This document shows positions 37,193 through 44,507 of a DNA stretch of 64,000 nt, piece after piece. This DNA comes from CAUZIZ01 sp965218775 (GTDB lineage: Bacteria; Acidobacteriota; UBA6911; RPQK01; JAJDTT01). Position numbers and translations under genes: made by a program. Where the stretch lies: assembly GCA_965218775.1 (NCBI GenBank), contig CBDCLS010000004.1, positions 1,364,001 through 1,428,000 of the forward strand, given 5' to 3'. The notes under the pieces are model-generated. The model ran no database searches, had not been told where the DNA came from, and was given only the letters and a program-made list of their open reading frames with translations. The number at the start of each line of letters is the position of its first letter. The stretch's first letter is position 1.

Positions 37193-37280
37193 GTGTAGTG
37201 AGCAGTTGAGTAGTGGCAGAGTGAGTAGAGGTGGAGTGAGCAGTAGTGGAGTGAGCAGTTGTGCAGCGAGTGGTAGGAAA
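37193..37280 (+). repeat. GAGTGAGCAGTAGTG short tandem repeats
   Basis: GTAGTGAGCAGTTGAGTAGT and further GTGGAGTGAGCAGTAGTGGA units repeat imperfectly here. The same unit occurs in reverse complement at about 40060-40098 on the other side of the cassette array. The rest of the gap to 37455 shows no gene. Confidence 0.55.
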
Positions 37281-37455
37281 ATGATCACTCTTCAGCTGAG
37301 AGTCCGCCGGGTACTTCGATGATCGACAACTGCTTCCTGCAATTCACCCCGAGGGCCACCACCCCGCTCCATACGCCCCTTTTTCTTCGACTTTCCTTTT
37401 CCCCTCCTAAACGCTAACCTCAAAACAATCCCCATTGAGGGGCACCCGCGGCTCA

Positions 37456-37554
37456 GTCCAACGGGATTGTATCGGCCATGCTTACGACGGATCTGCTGAC
37501 TCAACCAACTCCGGTGCTTCCCAAGCACAGCGGATACAATCCTTAACGTTAGGG
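37456..37554 (+). other. attC-like recombination site 1
   Basis: The site runs from GTCCAAC (R'' box, RYYYAAC) to GTTAGGG (R' box, GTTRRRY with one mismatch at the last base). Between them GGGATTGTATCG..TGCTT pairs with AAGCA..CGGATACAATCC, giving the imperfect hairpin typical of integron attC sites, 99 bp long. It lies 30 bases before the DUF4188 gene. The cassette that would have owned it, further upstream, has no gene left. Confidence 0.6.
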
Positions 37555-37584
37555 GGACGCTCTTGTTGACTGGAGAATGGATTT

Positions 37585-38052
37585 ATGGCGGAAGTCATTG
37601 CAAAGCGTGTGACGGCCGACATTGAGGGTGACTTTGTCGTCTTCTTGATCGGTATGCGCATCAACAGACCATGGAAGATCCACAAGTGGCTTCCCGTGTT
37701 CAGGGCCATGCCGAGGATGATCCGAGAGCTCGAGCGACGTCCCGAGTCGGGTTTCCTCGGACACATCATGAGTTTAGGCGTCATCGTCCAGTATTGGCGG
37801 TCCTTCGATCATCTTGAGGCTTATGCTCGGGATGCCGACCAGCTACATTGGCCCGCCTGGGTTGAATTTAACAAGCGTGTCGGGGGAAGTCGGGGGGACG
37901 TGGGCATCTGGCATGAGACGTACAGGGTATGTGCCGGGGAGTACGAGTGCGTATACAGTGGGATGCCACCCTTCGGCCTGGCGAAAGCGAGTTCGGCGGT
38001 GGACGCAGTGGGCCAGTTCGAATCGGCTCGCGGCCGGCTCGAAGCTATCTAA
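37585..38052 (+). CDS. DUF4188 protein, cassette gene 1
   Basis: A 155-residue protein: an N-terminal FVVFLIGMRINRPWKIHKWL, then MPRMIRELERRPESGFLGH and VQYWRSFDHLEAYARDADQL. This is the DUF4188 pattern, related to dimeric alpha/beta-barrel monooxygenase-like folds; function is unknown. The TAA stop lies inside the first box of the attC site that follows, and the start is 30 bases after the previous attC, the compact arrangement of an integron gene cassette. Confidence 0.8.
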   Translation: MAEVIAKRVTADIEGDFVVFLIGMRINRPWKIHKWLPVFRAMPRMIRELERRPESGFLGHIMSLGVIVQYWRSFDHLEAYARDADQLHWPAWVEFNKRVGGSRGDVGIWHETYRVCAGEYECVYSGMPPFGLAKASSAVDAVGQFESARGRLEAI

Positions 38053-38103
38053 CAAATGGTTCCAGCGGACTCGCTCCGCTGGCCGTGAACCATCCCGTTA
38101 GAC
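38047..38103 (+). other. attC recombination site 2
   Basis: ATCTAAC (R'', 38047-38053) and GTTAGAC (R', 38097-38103) are complementary at six of seven bases. Inside, ATGGTTC-CAGCGGA pairs with TCCGCTG...GAACCAT, leaving extra unpaired bases on one arm, as attC sites need for strand choice. At 57 bp it is near the minimum attC length. The cassette 1 stop codon overlaps R''. Confidence 0.85.
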
Positions 38104-38152
38104 GGGCTGCGGTGGGCGGCAGATACGGTATCATTGAACCAGAGGTTTGAAT

Positions 38153-38386
38153 ATGGAGCACTCGTCAATCCCAGATCCCCCAGGATTCAGCGATCTTTCG
38201 AAATCCGAACAAATCCTGTATCTGCAAACACTGTGGGACCGGATCTCAGAGCATCCGGATGATATCCCCGTCCCCGCGAGCCACATCCAGCTCGCGCAAT
38301 GTCGCTTGGAGAGCCACCGGCGCAATCCTGCCGCTGCCCAATCGGCGTACGAAGTGATCGACCGACTCACGAAGAAGAGCCGGTGA
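38153..38386 (+). CDS. Antitoxin of a ParE/RelE-type module, cassette gene 2a
   Basis: A 77-residue protein with LSKSEQILYLQTLWDRISEH and a C-terminal PAAAQSAYEVIDRL. This matches the small 'putative addiction module component' antitoxins, in which an E-x-L-x-LW-D-x-I helix precedes a toxin-binding tail. ATG 38153 is used; a TTG lies two codons earlier. The stop overlaps the toxin start (GTGA), so translation is coupled. Such antitoxins neutralise their partner by wrapping around its active groove and usually repress the operon. Confidence 0.75.
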   Translation: MEHSSIPDPPGFSDLSKSEQILYLQTLWDRISEHPDDIPVPASHIQLAQCRLESHRRNPAAAQSAYEVIDRLTKKSR

Positions 38387-38682
38387 GGACCTACCGACTC
38401 GTCGCGGAGCCGCGAGTCGAACTAGATATACAGGGGGCCTTCGATCGGTACGAGTCAGAACAGCCCGAGCTGGGCGTTGAGTTCCTGGTTGAGTTGCGTG
38501 CTGCCTACGACCGCATTGCACAGGGTCCTCTCAGGCACCAAATTCTCCAGTCCGATATCCGCCGAGTGTTGGTGCGTCGTTTCCCGTACGCTGTCTACTT
38601 CGCCGTTGAGTCCGAGTTTGTAGTTGTCGTGGCCGTTCTTCATGCCAGGCGAGACCCTGCCGAATGGCAGCGCCTGCGGTAG
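38383..38682 (+). CDS. RelE/ParE-family toxin, cassette gene 2b
   Basis: A 99-residue toxin: VRTYRLVAEPRVELDIQGAF (strand 1 and helix), FLVELRAAYDRIAQGPL, IRRVLVRRFPYAVYFAVESE and VLHARRDPAEWQRLR. The R-R-x-x-x-RFPY-x-V-x-F block and the final HxxRDPxxW are standard for ParE/RelE-fold proteins. ParE types poison gyrase and RelE types cut mRNA on the ribosome; which applies is not settled by the sequence. GTG 38383 overlaps the antitoxin stop. The pair forms one gene cassette between two attC sites. Confidence 0.8.
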   Translation: MRTYRLVAEPRVELDIQGAFDRYESEQPELGVEFLVELRAAYDRIAQGPLRHQILQSDIRRVLVRRFPYAVYFAVESEFVVVVAVLHARRDPAEWQRLR

Positions 38683-38700
38683 ACGTCTATCGGGGAACCC

Positions 38701-38788
38701 GTCTAACCAAGGCATCCAGCGGATGCGCGGTCGCGGTGCTATTGGATTGTTGCATTCTCAGGCGCGCCGCTGATACCCACCGTTAGGC
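38701..38788 (+). other. attC recombination site 3
   Basis: GTCTAAC (R'') and GTTAGGC (R') pair fully if one G-T wobble is allowed. Inner arms GGCATC-CAGCGG and CCGCTG-ATACC pair with small bulges. The 88-bp site starts 18 bases after the toxin stop. Confidence 0.8.
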
Positions 38789-39031
38789 AGAAACGCGGAG
38801 GGGCGTCGGGTTTCGCTTCGGTTTGCTCACTCTGAAGGCCGAGCCCACTTTGGCGGCCGGACCTTCACAATCGCTCTGTCGCGGCGTCAGAGCGCCACGG
38901 TGAGAGGGCCCGACCGTTTCTAGCTCCGGTAGTGGAGTCGCCATGCGTGTGATCGTTGTACTCGATGGCATGCAAATCCCAAAGAGCGTAAGCGCATTTT
39001 CTTTCGCGGAGAAACTGAATCGGCATGGGGC

Positions 39032-39739
39032 TTGGTGCCACGGGTTGGCCGGCACCATTGTCGTCATAATCCAAGCGATCCGCTTCGCGTTACGTCTGCA
39101 GAGCTTGATTTCCTAGAAGATTTCAAAAGTAGAGTCTCAGGTTCAGAGGAATTGAAAGATGCCATTTTTGAAGGACAGCCCCAATATGCAGCAGATGACC
39201 CCGGTTGGTGGTCCGCGATGCAACATTATGATTCGGTGCACGGAACACGAATGATTGACATTACGAGTTCAATTTTTTGTGGATTGTTCTTTGCGTGTGC
39301 GAGTTGGGAAGGTAATGTGAATGAGGAAAAGGACGGGGCTCTATATTTGTTTCCAAGTGAGCCGTGGCGACCAGAATCGAAATCGCCGGATGTTCGAAAT
39401 GGGACTATAGTTCGACCCGAGGATCGCCGGATGACTTCGGCCAGATCGTATTTTGATGTATCAGACCACGAGAGGATAGTCAGGTACCGAGAAGCGCGAA
39501 TACGCAATGACCGTCTGATAGCTCAAGACGGCTTCTTTCTTTGGCAACCCAAGTTTGATGAACGATTGAATATCGTCGGGCCGCATTTCAAATTTAAGGT
39601 CTACCGCAAGCGAAAGATGCACATTCTTCTTGAACTTTACTCGATTGGCTATACAGCAAAGAGAATTGTCAGAGGGCCTCTTGGGGTCAAGGCACATGAG
39701 AAACTCTGCTCAACACTTGGGCTTTCAGCTCGATCCTAA
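39032..39739 (+). CDS. FRG-domain protein, cassette gene 3 (5' end uncertain)
   Basis: From TTG 39032 the frame gives 235 residues with QHYDSVHGTRMIDITSSIFC and GLFFACASW, the core of FRG domains (Q-H-Y/H-G-x-x-TR-x-x-D-x-T, FA-C). The name-giving motif lies upstream in the same frame: FFRGETESAWGLVPRVGR, so the real protein starts earlier. That frame has no start codon after the stop at 38930. A start with a fair ribosome site is at ATG 38943 in another frame, which would need a shift in the TTTTC run near 38998. The N-terminus therefore looks frameshifted. Stop TAA lies inside attC site 4. Confidence 0.7.
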   Translation: MVPRVGRHHCRHNPSDPLRVTSAELDFLEDFKSRVSGSEELKDAIFEGQPQYAADDPGWWSAMQHYDSVHGTRMIDITSSIFCGLFFACASWEGNVNEEKDGALYLFPSEPWRPESKSPDVRNGTIVRPEDRRMTSARSYFDVSDHERIVRYREARIRNDRLIAQDGFFLWQPKFDERLNIVGPHFKFKVYRKRKMHILLELYSIGYTAKRIVRGPLGVKAHEKLCSTLGLSARS

Positions 39740-39824
39740 CAAGTGGCTGCACCAGACGGCGGCCACGGTATTTTCTTGATTGAAGAAGGTGTGGCCGCCG
39801 CAGGTGAGCCACAGTCCGTTGGGG
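39734..39824 (+). other. attC recombination site 4
   Basis: TCCTAAC (R'') and GTTGGGG (R') pair with two G-T wobbles. GTGGCTGCACC and CGGCGGCCAC pair with GTGGCCGCCG and GGTGAGCCAC, giving the longest and most regular hairpin of the four. The FRG gene's stop codon is within R''. No further cassette gene follows. Confidence 0.75.
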
Positions 39825-39933
39825 TGGTCCGGGGCCACTTGGACGTTTCGCGCTTGCCGGAGAGGTGCCCTGGGGGCTATAAGGCATTTCCAGAGCGGAA
39901 GGAGCCTCTGGTTTTCTGAATCTCTGAGTAGCC

Positions 39934-40043
39934 CATTCGACATTTCCGGGGAAAACTCGAACGTCGGCTTCCAGGGTGAAAGCGGTCGTTCGATTTCGAT
40001 CAAATCCGGCGCTGTCTGTAAGATCGGGCGCCGACTATCACAC
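39934..40043 (-). repeat. Partial copy of a dispersed repeat (matches 50918-51029)
   Basis: Read on the minus strand it gives GTGATAGTCGGCGCCCGATC, TTACAGACAG, GATTTGATCG and GAGTTTTCC blocks that line up along about 110 bases with 50918-51029. The matching translation PILQTxxDLIxxER suggests that the repeat derives from old coding DNA. The surrounding 39825-40098 has no gene. Confidence 0.65.
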
Positions 40044-40098
40044 TTGACCACTGCCGGCTGTTCACTCCACCAGTGTCCACTCCACTACTGCTCACTCC

Positions 40099-41766
40099 TC
40101 AAAGCGCATCTCTGCGAAACTGCTCGACCAGATAGTCGCTGGCTCGCCACGCCAGTGCCATGATGGTTTCGGTTGGGTTCTGGCAGGCAGAGCTGGGCCA
40201 ACTGCCGCCGTCGACTACAAACAGGTTCTTGATGTCGTGAGCCTGGTTGTACTGGTTGAGGACGCTGGTCTTGGGGTCGTTGCCCATTCTGGTCGTTCCC
40301 ATCTCGTGGATGATCTCGCCTGGCGCGCTAAGTGACTCATCGTTGTGCAGGATCTCTGCCTTGGCAGTGTGCATCAACTCCATGAGCTGTTGGAAAGAGT
40401 CACGCAGCATGTGCCGATCGTTATCGGTTCGCTGATAGTGGATGCGCAAAGTGGGAATCCCCCACGCGTCTACGACGTTCTTATCGATCTCGACGAAGCT
40501 GTCGAAGGTCTGTAGGGGCTCGCCGCGGGCGTAGACTCTTACGATGGCCGGGTGCAGCTTCTTTATCTGCCGCTTGTAGTCGGAACCGAACCCATCGATC
40601 AGATTGGCGTGGCCGGGGAAGATACGGCTTCCTCCTTTGACCATGATGGCGTAGCCCCGAATGAACTTCGGGTGGCGTTTCCCCAGATTCCGAAACCGGG
40701 GGATGTAGGAACCATTGGACTTTCCGTCATCATTGAGGATTTCAGAGCCCACCAGTTCAGGTAGAACTCCGGTCACCTGACCCGCCGTGAAATGATCTGT
40801 CAGGTAGTGTCCGAGCACGCCGCTGTTGTTGGCCAGACCCTGGGGATGCTTTCTGGAAACCGAGTTCAGCATGATCCGCGTCGATTCCAGGGTTCCCGCG
40901 GCGAGAACGACCACTTTGGCATACGCCTCTCGCTCTGACTTACTGTTCCGGTCCACGTAGGCCACACCCCTGGCCCGCCCCTCCTGGTCGACCAGGACCT
41001 CACGGACGACGGCGTCTGTCTGCAGCGTGAGTCTCCCGGTAGCAGCGGCGTCCGGGATCGTCGCCGCGACGCTCGAAAAGAAGGCCCCCACGGCACATCC
41101 GGAAGAGCAGCTGCCGCAATAGTGGCAGGCTGGACGTCCTCGATGGGGGCGACTCAGCTGGGCAGTTCTGAGGGCGGTCAGGCGCCAGCCCTTCCGGCGA
41201 GCTGCCTTGCGCATCAAGTGCTCGAAGCAGTTGTAGGCGAATGGCGCCAGGAAGCGCCCATCGGGAATCTGGGGGAGACCTTCCTTGAACCCCTGGATAC
41301 CGACGTAGTCTTCGACTTTGTCGTAGTAGGGGGACAGCTCCTCGTAGGTCAGGGGCCAGTCGACCCCATATCCGTCGATCGAAGCACCCTTGAAATCGAA
41401 ATCCGCCAGGCGGAAAGACTGCCGTCCCCAATGCAGTGTCCGACCTCCCAGGATCCGGGAGCGCCCAGTCCACTTGTAGGGCTTGCCCGCAGCAGTCGAG
41501 TAGGGATGCTGGCTGGCCTTCGTATAGTAGCCGTCGAAAGGGGTCTGCTCGCGGGCCGCCAGCCAGCCATCCTTGCGGATGACGCTGGGACTGCCAACCC
41601 CACGAAAGGGAAAGTGGTAGGGCATGTGGTGCGTGAGAAAGTCCGAGCCGGAGATACTGGGTCCCGCCTCCAGAAGCAAGACCTCGAGACCGTGTTCTGT
41701 CAACACCTTGGCAGCGATGCCTCCACTGGCACCACTTCCGATAACCATGACATCGTATGATTTCAT
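40099..41766 (-). CDS. GMC-family FAD-dependent oxidoreductase
   Basis: A 555-residue flavoprotein. The FAD motif is VMVIGSGASGGIAAKVLTEH; the GMC signature region includes RILGGRTLHWGRQSFR; the C-terminal active-site region reads HEMGTTRMGND and DGGSWPSSACQNPTETIM. With the adjacent subunit 3 gene it fits the large subunit of gluconate 2-dehydrogenase/sorbitol dehydrogenase-type complexes, which oxidise sugars or polyols at the periplasmic face. No cytochrome subunit is nearby. ATG 41766 lies 20 bases after the subunit 3 gene; the frame back to 41802 would overlap it. Confidence 0.85.
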   Translation of the reverse strand: MKSYDVMVIGSGASGGIAAKVLTEHGLEVLLLEAGPSISGSDFLTHHMPYHFPFRGVGSPSVIRKDGWLAAREQTPFDGYYTKASQHPYSTAAGKPYKWTGRSRILGGRTLHWGRQSFRLADFDFKGASIDGYGVDWPLTYEELSPYYDKVEDYVGIQGFKEGLPQIPDGRFLAPFAYNCFEHLMRKAARRKGWRLTALRTAQLSRPHRGRPACHYCGSCSSGCAVGAFFSSVAATIPDAAATGRLTLQTDAVVREVLVDQEGRARGVAYVDRNSKSEREAYAKVVVLAAGTLESTRIMLNSVSRKHPQGLANNSGVLGHYLTDHFTAGQVTGVLPELVGSEILNDDGKSNGSYIPRFRNLGKRHPKFIRGYAIMVKGGSRIFPGHANLIDGFGSDYKRQIKKLHPAIVRVYARGEPLQTFDSFVEIDKNVVDAWGIPTLRIHYQRTDNDRHMLRDSFQQLMELMHTAKAEILHNDESLSAPGEIIHEMGTTRMGNDPKTSVLNQYNQAHDIKNLFVVDGGSWPSSACQNPTETIMALAWRASDYLVEQFRRDAL

Positions 41767-41785
41767 GTTGTTTGTCCTGGTCGCA

Positions 41786-42382
41786 CTATCCTGAATCCCC
41801 ATGCTTGTCGGGGTGGGGGCAGCCCCTCCACTCCGTCAGTACCTGCTTGCCTTTGTAGTCGAGTTCTTCATGGATGCCGACCCGAGAGGTGTAGTAGGCG
41901 AAAACGGTTCGGCGTCGAATGTCGAGAAAAAACCCTCGAGCGGGATCTTCCTCAGGGCTTACCTGGCTGTCATCGGCGAGGCGAGTGAGTAGGTTCACTT
42001 GCTGGTCCTGGGACAGCTTCGAGAAAGGCTCGCCGTGTTGGCTCCTACTGATTTGATCGATGGCATCCAGTCCTTCCAGGAAGGTCCGCTGTTGTTCCTT
42101 CGTCTCCTCACTGAGAACCAGATCGATGTGCTGGTTGACCAGAGCAGTCGAAGCCCCTGGCGTCTCGGTCTCCGGAATGATCAGTTCTGCGAGTATCTCG
42201 ACAAAACGATTCTGGGCAGAGGTAAAGAATCGGGGCTTCCAGCCCAGCCCGCTGGTCGCCGGGGCGTTCAAGGCGTGTGCAATCGCCCCCAGGTACTCCA
42301 GAGACGCGACTTGGACGAGTGTCGGGGGGGCAAGTGCGATCTGCTTCAAGATCTCGCGACGAGGAACCTCTTTCGGCTTCAT
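41786..42382 (-). CDS. Gluconate 2-dehydrogenase subunit 3 family protein
   Basis: A 198-residue protein with a Tat-type signal (VPRREILKQIALAPPTLVQV) and the family features FVEILAELIIPETETPGA and VFAYYTSRVGIHEELDYKG. Subunit 3 rides the Tat pathway and carries the signal-less GMC subunit to the periplasm, which explains why the GMC gene downstream lacks its own signal. The pair is clearly one operon, large subunit second. Confidence 0.85.
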   Translation of the reverse strand: MKPKEVPRREILKQIALAPPTLVQVASLEYLGAIAHALNAPATSGLGWKPRFFTSAQNRFVEILAELIIPETETPGASTALVNQHIDLVLSEETKEQQRTFLEGLDAIDQISRSQHGEPFSKLSQDQQVNLLTRLADDSQVSPEEDPARGFFLDIRRRTVFAYYTSRVGIHEELDYKGKQVLTEWRGCPHPDKHGDSG

Positions 42383-42545
42383 TGATCCTCCTCACTGGAC
42401 AGGACTGTAGGCAGTTTCCAGGTAACTCTATCCTTGCCAACCTCGAGGTACAACGATAGCATCGGGTTTCTACTACAGAATGGTGGCTTTTACCCGTCCG
42501 GGTGAGACCCACAACATGCGCGGCGGCCTTGAAGGAGGGACAGAG

Positions 42546-43697
42546 ATGGGACAGACAACGCGACGGGAATGGATGCGGGGAAGCCTTGCTGCTGCCGGAG
42601 TAGCCAGCTTGAGCTCTCCGCTGTTCAGCCTGGCTTTGCCGCCCCTGCAAGACGATGAGACGGCGGTGGCCTTCCTGGATCCTCAACCGGTGAACCCCGA
42701 CAGGTCCATGGTGATCTGGAAGCGGTTGAAGTCCTGGATCACGCCGCAGGAAGACTTCTTTAGCGTAAAGCACTATGGGGTTCCCGAAGTTGATTCTGAG
42801 CATTGGAGTCTGGGTATCAGCGGTCTGGTGTCCAAGCCCCGATCCTTCACCCTCGCGGACCTGAAGTCGCGGCGCCGACAAGAGTACACGGCTACGCTGG
42901 AGTGTTCCGGAAACGGGGCGTCGGAGAGCTTCATGGGGGCCATCGGAAATGCCGTTTGGGGAGGGACCCTTTTAGCTCCTTTGCTGGACGAGTGCGGAAG
43001 CCTGCCCGGTGGTATCGAGGTGGTGTTCTTCGGCACTGACCAGGGGACCGAGAAGATACGCGGCAACGAATATCAGCAAAACTTCGCCCGCAGTCTTTCG
43101 ATCCAGGACGCCAGGGAAAACGGAGTGCTGCTGGCCTATGAGATGAACGGTGAGCCTCTGCCCCAGGCCCATGGGGGACCTTTGAGGCTGATCGTGCCTG
43201 GCTGGTATGGGGTGGCCTGGGTGAAGTGGCTGGATCGAATCGAGCTTCACGACCGCCGATTCCTGAGCCGCTTCATGGGACGCGATTACGTGACCATTCG
43301 GGGGGAGCAGCAAGGAGACGCCATCGTTTGGCGCGAAACCTCGGTGGGCAAGATGAATCTCAAGTCGATCGTGGCACGAGTGACTCGCAAGAGCAACGGT
43401 GACGCCAACGTAACGGGTGCTGTATGGAATGATGGCACACCTTTGAGAACCGTCCAGCTCCGGATCGACGCTGGGCCCTGGCTGAATGCTGAGCTGGGGC
43501 AGGGGCTGAATTCACCCCACTGCTGGACCTTCTGGTCCTATGTCTGGAAGAGTCCCGCCGCAGGTGAGCACACTCTGGTCTCGCGGGCCATGGATATCCA
43601 GGGGCGTGCCCAGCCCACCGCCGAGGATCCAGCTATCGCCCTGAAGAAGACCTATTGGGAGGCCAACCAACAAGTACCTCGCAGGATCAAACTCTAG
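42546..43697 (+). CDS. Molybdopterin-dependent oxidoreductase, sulfite oxidase-like, Tat-exported
   Basis: A 383-residue protein with a twin-arginine signal (TTRREWMRGSLAAAGVASLS). The molybdenum-binding cysteine lies in TATLECSGNGASESFMG, and DQGTEKIRGNEYQQNFARS and HGGPLRLIVPGWYGVAWVKW complete the SUOX domain. A Mo-co dimerisation domain follows (about 270-380, ending KKTYWEANQQVPRR). Relatives oxidise sulfite or reduce sulfoxides. No heme domain is fused. ATG 42546 follows GGAGGGACAG; the longer frame from 42480 is leader. It is divergent from the GMC operon. Confidence 0.85.
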   Translation: MGQTTRREWMRGSLAAAGVASLSSPLFSLALPPLQDDETAVAFLDPQPVNPDRSMVIWKRLKSWITPQEDFFSVKHYGVPEVDSEHWSLGISGLVSKPRSFTLADLKSRRRQEYTATLECSGNGASESFMGAIGNAVWGGTLLAPLLDECGSLPGGIEVVFFGTDQGTEKIRGNEYQQNFARSLSIQDARENGVLLAYEMNGEPLPQAHGGPLRLIVPGWYGVAWVKWLDRIELHDRRFLSRFMGRDYVTIRGEQQGDAIVWRETSVGKMNLKSIVARVTRKSNGDANVTGAVWNDGTPLRTVQLRIDAGPWLNAELGQGLNSPHCWTFWSYVWKSPAAGEHTLVSRAMDIQGRAQPTAEDPAIALKKTYWEANQQVPRRIKL

Positions 43698-43769
43698 CCG
43701 GTTCTGAACTCCCTGAATCTTGGGAGATTGCGCTGCTGTCCGCTCTGCCCCCGGGACTTCTCTGGGTTC

Positions 43770-44147
43770 TCAGTCAGGCATAACCAGCGGGCAGTCGACT
43801 CGCAGGAAGTCGGCATCGAGGGTCAGGATCGGAGACTCTTCTCGGATAGCCAGAGCATAGGCGAAACAGTCACCGAGATTGATGGGCCAACGCAGTCGTG
43901 CCGTCGCAGCCAGCCGTGCCTGTTCCAGGTCTGGAGCCACGAATCGAATGCCCGAGGCGAGGAGATCCTCTTCCAGCTCTTCTGCGAGCTGGGGCTGACG
44001 ATCCCGAAGCCGGATCAGGGTCTCTGCCAGGTTCACGGTGCTCATGCGCAGCCTCCCTGCATTCTCCTCCAACTGCTTCTGGGCCCAATCGGCGTGGACT
44101 TCATCGAAAAGGACGGAAAGCACGACCGACGTATCGACGACCATCAT
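43770..44147 (-). CDS. vapC: PIN-domain toxin (VapC family)
   Basis: A 125-residue PIN domain: MMVVDTSVVLSVLFDE with the first acidic residue, NLAETLIRL with the second, LGDCFAYALA with the third and ILTLDADFL with the fourth. These coordinate the metal for RNA cleavage. Its ATG overlaps the antitoxin stop by four bases. It is probably a tRNA- or rRNA-cutting toxin; the exact target cannot be told from sequence. Confidence 0.85.
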   Translation of the reverse strand: MMVVDTSVVLSVLFDEVHADWAQKQLEENAGRLRMSTVNLAETLIRLRDRQPQLAEELEEDLLASGIRFVAPDLEQARLAATARLRWPINLGDCFAYALAIREESPILTLDADFLRVDCPLVMPD

Positions 44148-44392
44148 CTCGCCCAGAGACTGTCGTCGGAGGGAAACCGAGGTTGCGGGTTCAACGGAGC
44201 CCTCAGTGCGGCACCCCGCAGCCGCGCCAACCTTTTCACACTAGGTCGGCTAGCCCGTGCTCGAGTCAGGCCCTCTCTGACTGCGATTCGGATCGCCTCA
44301 GACTTGGTCTTGATCCCTCGCGTCCTCATGAACGCGAGCAGGTCTCTCTCGAACTCCGGTTGGAGATGCAGGTTCAACTGCGGCATGTACAT
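44144..44392 (-). CDS. vapB: VapB-type antitoxin (ribbon-helix-helix)
   Basis: An 82-residue protein. QLNLHLQPEFERDLLAFMRT and GIKTKSEAIRIAVREGL form the ribbon-helix-helix DNA-binding fold, followed by a basic, Pro-rich tail that would bind the toxin. An alternative ATG lies two codons downstream (44386). A near-palindromic GTACATATACTATA lies at its 5' end and could be part of the autoregulatory operator. Confidence 0.75.
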   Translation of the reverse strand: MYMPQLNLHLQPEFERDLLAFMRTRGIKTKSEAIRIAVREGLTRARASRPSVKRLARLRGAALRAPLNPQPRFPSDDSLWAR

Positions 44393-44507
44393 ATACTATA
44401 CAGAAGCCACAGTCGCATTCAAGCGCTTGACGAGACACAGCTCGGACAGATCTTGCCCCAATCCCCGTTGTTCTCTGGTCTTCACCGGCGATAGACTGGC
44501 CTTCCTC

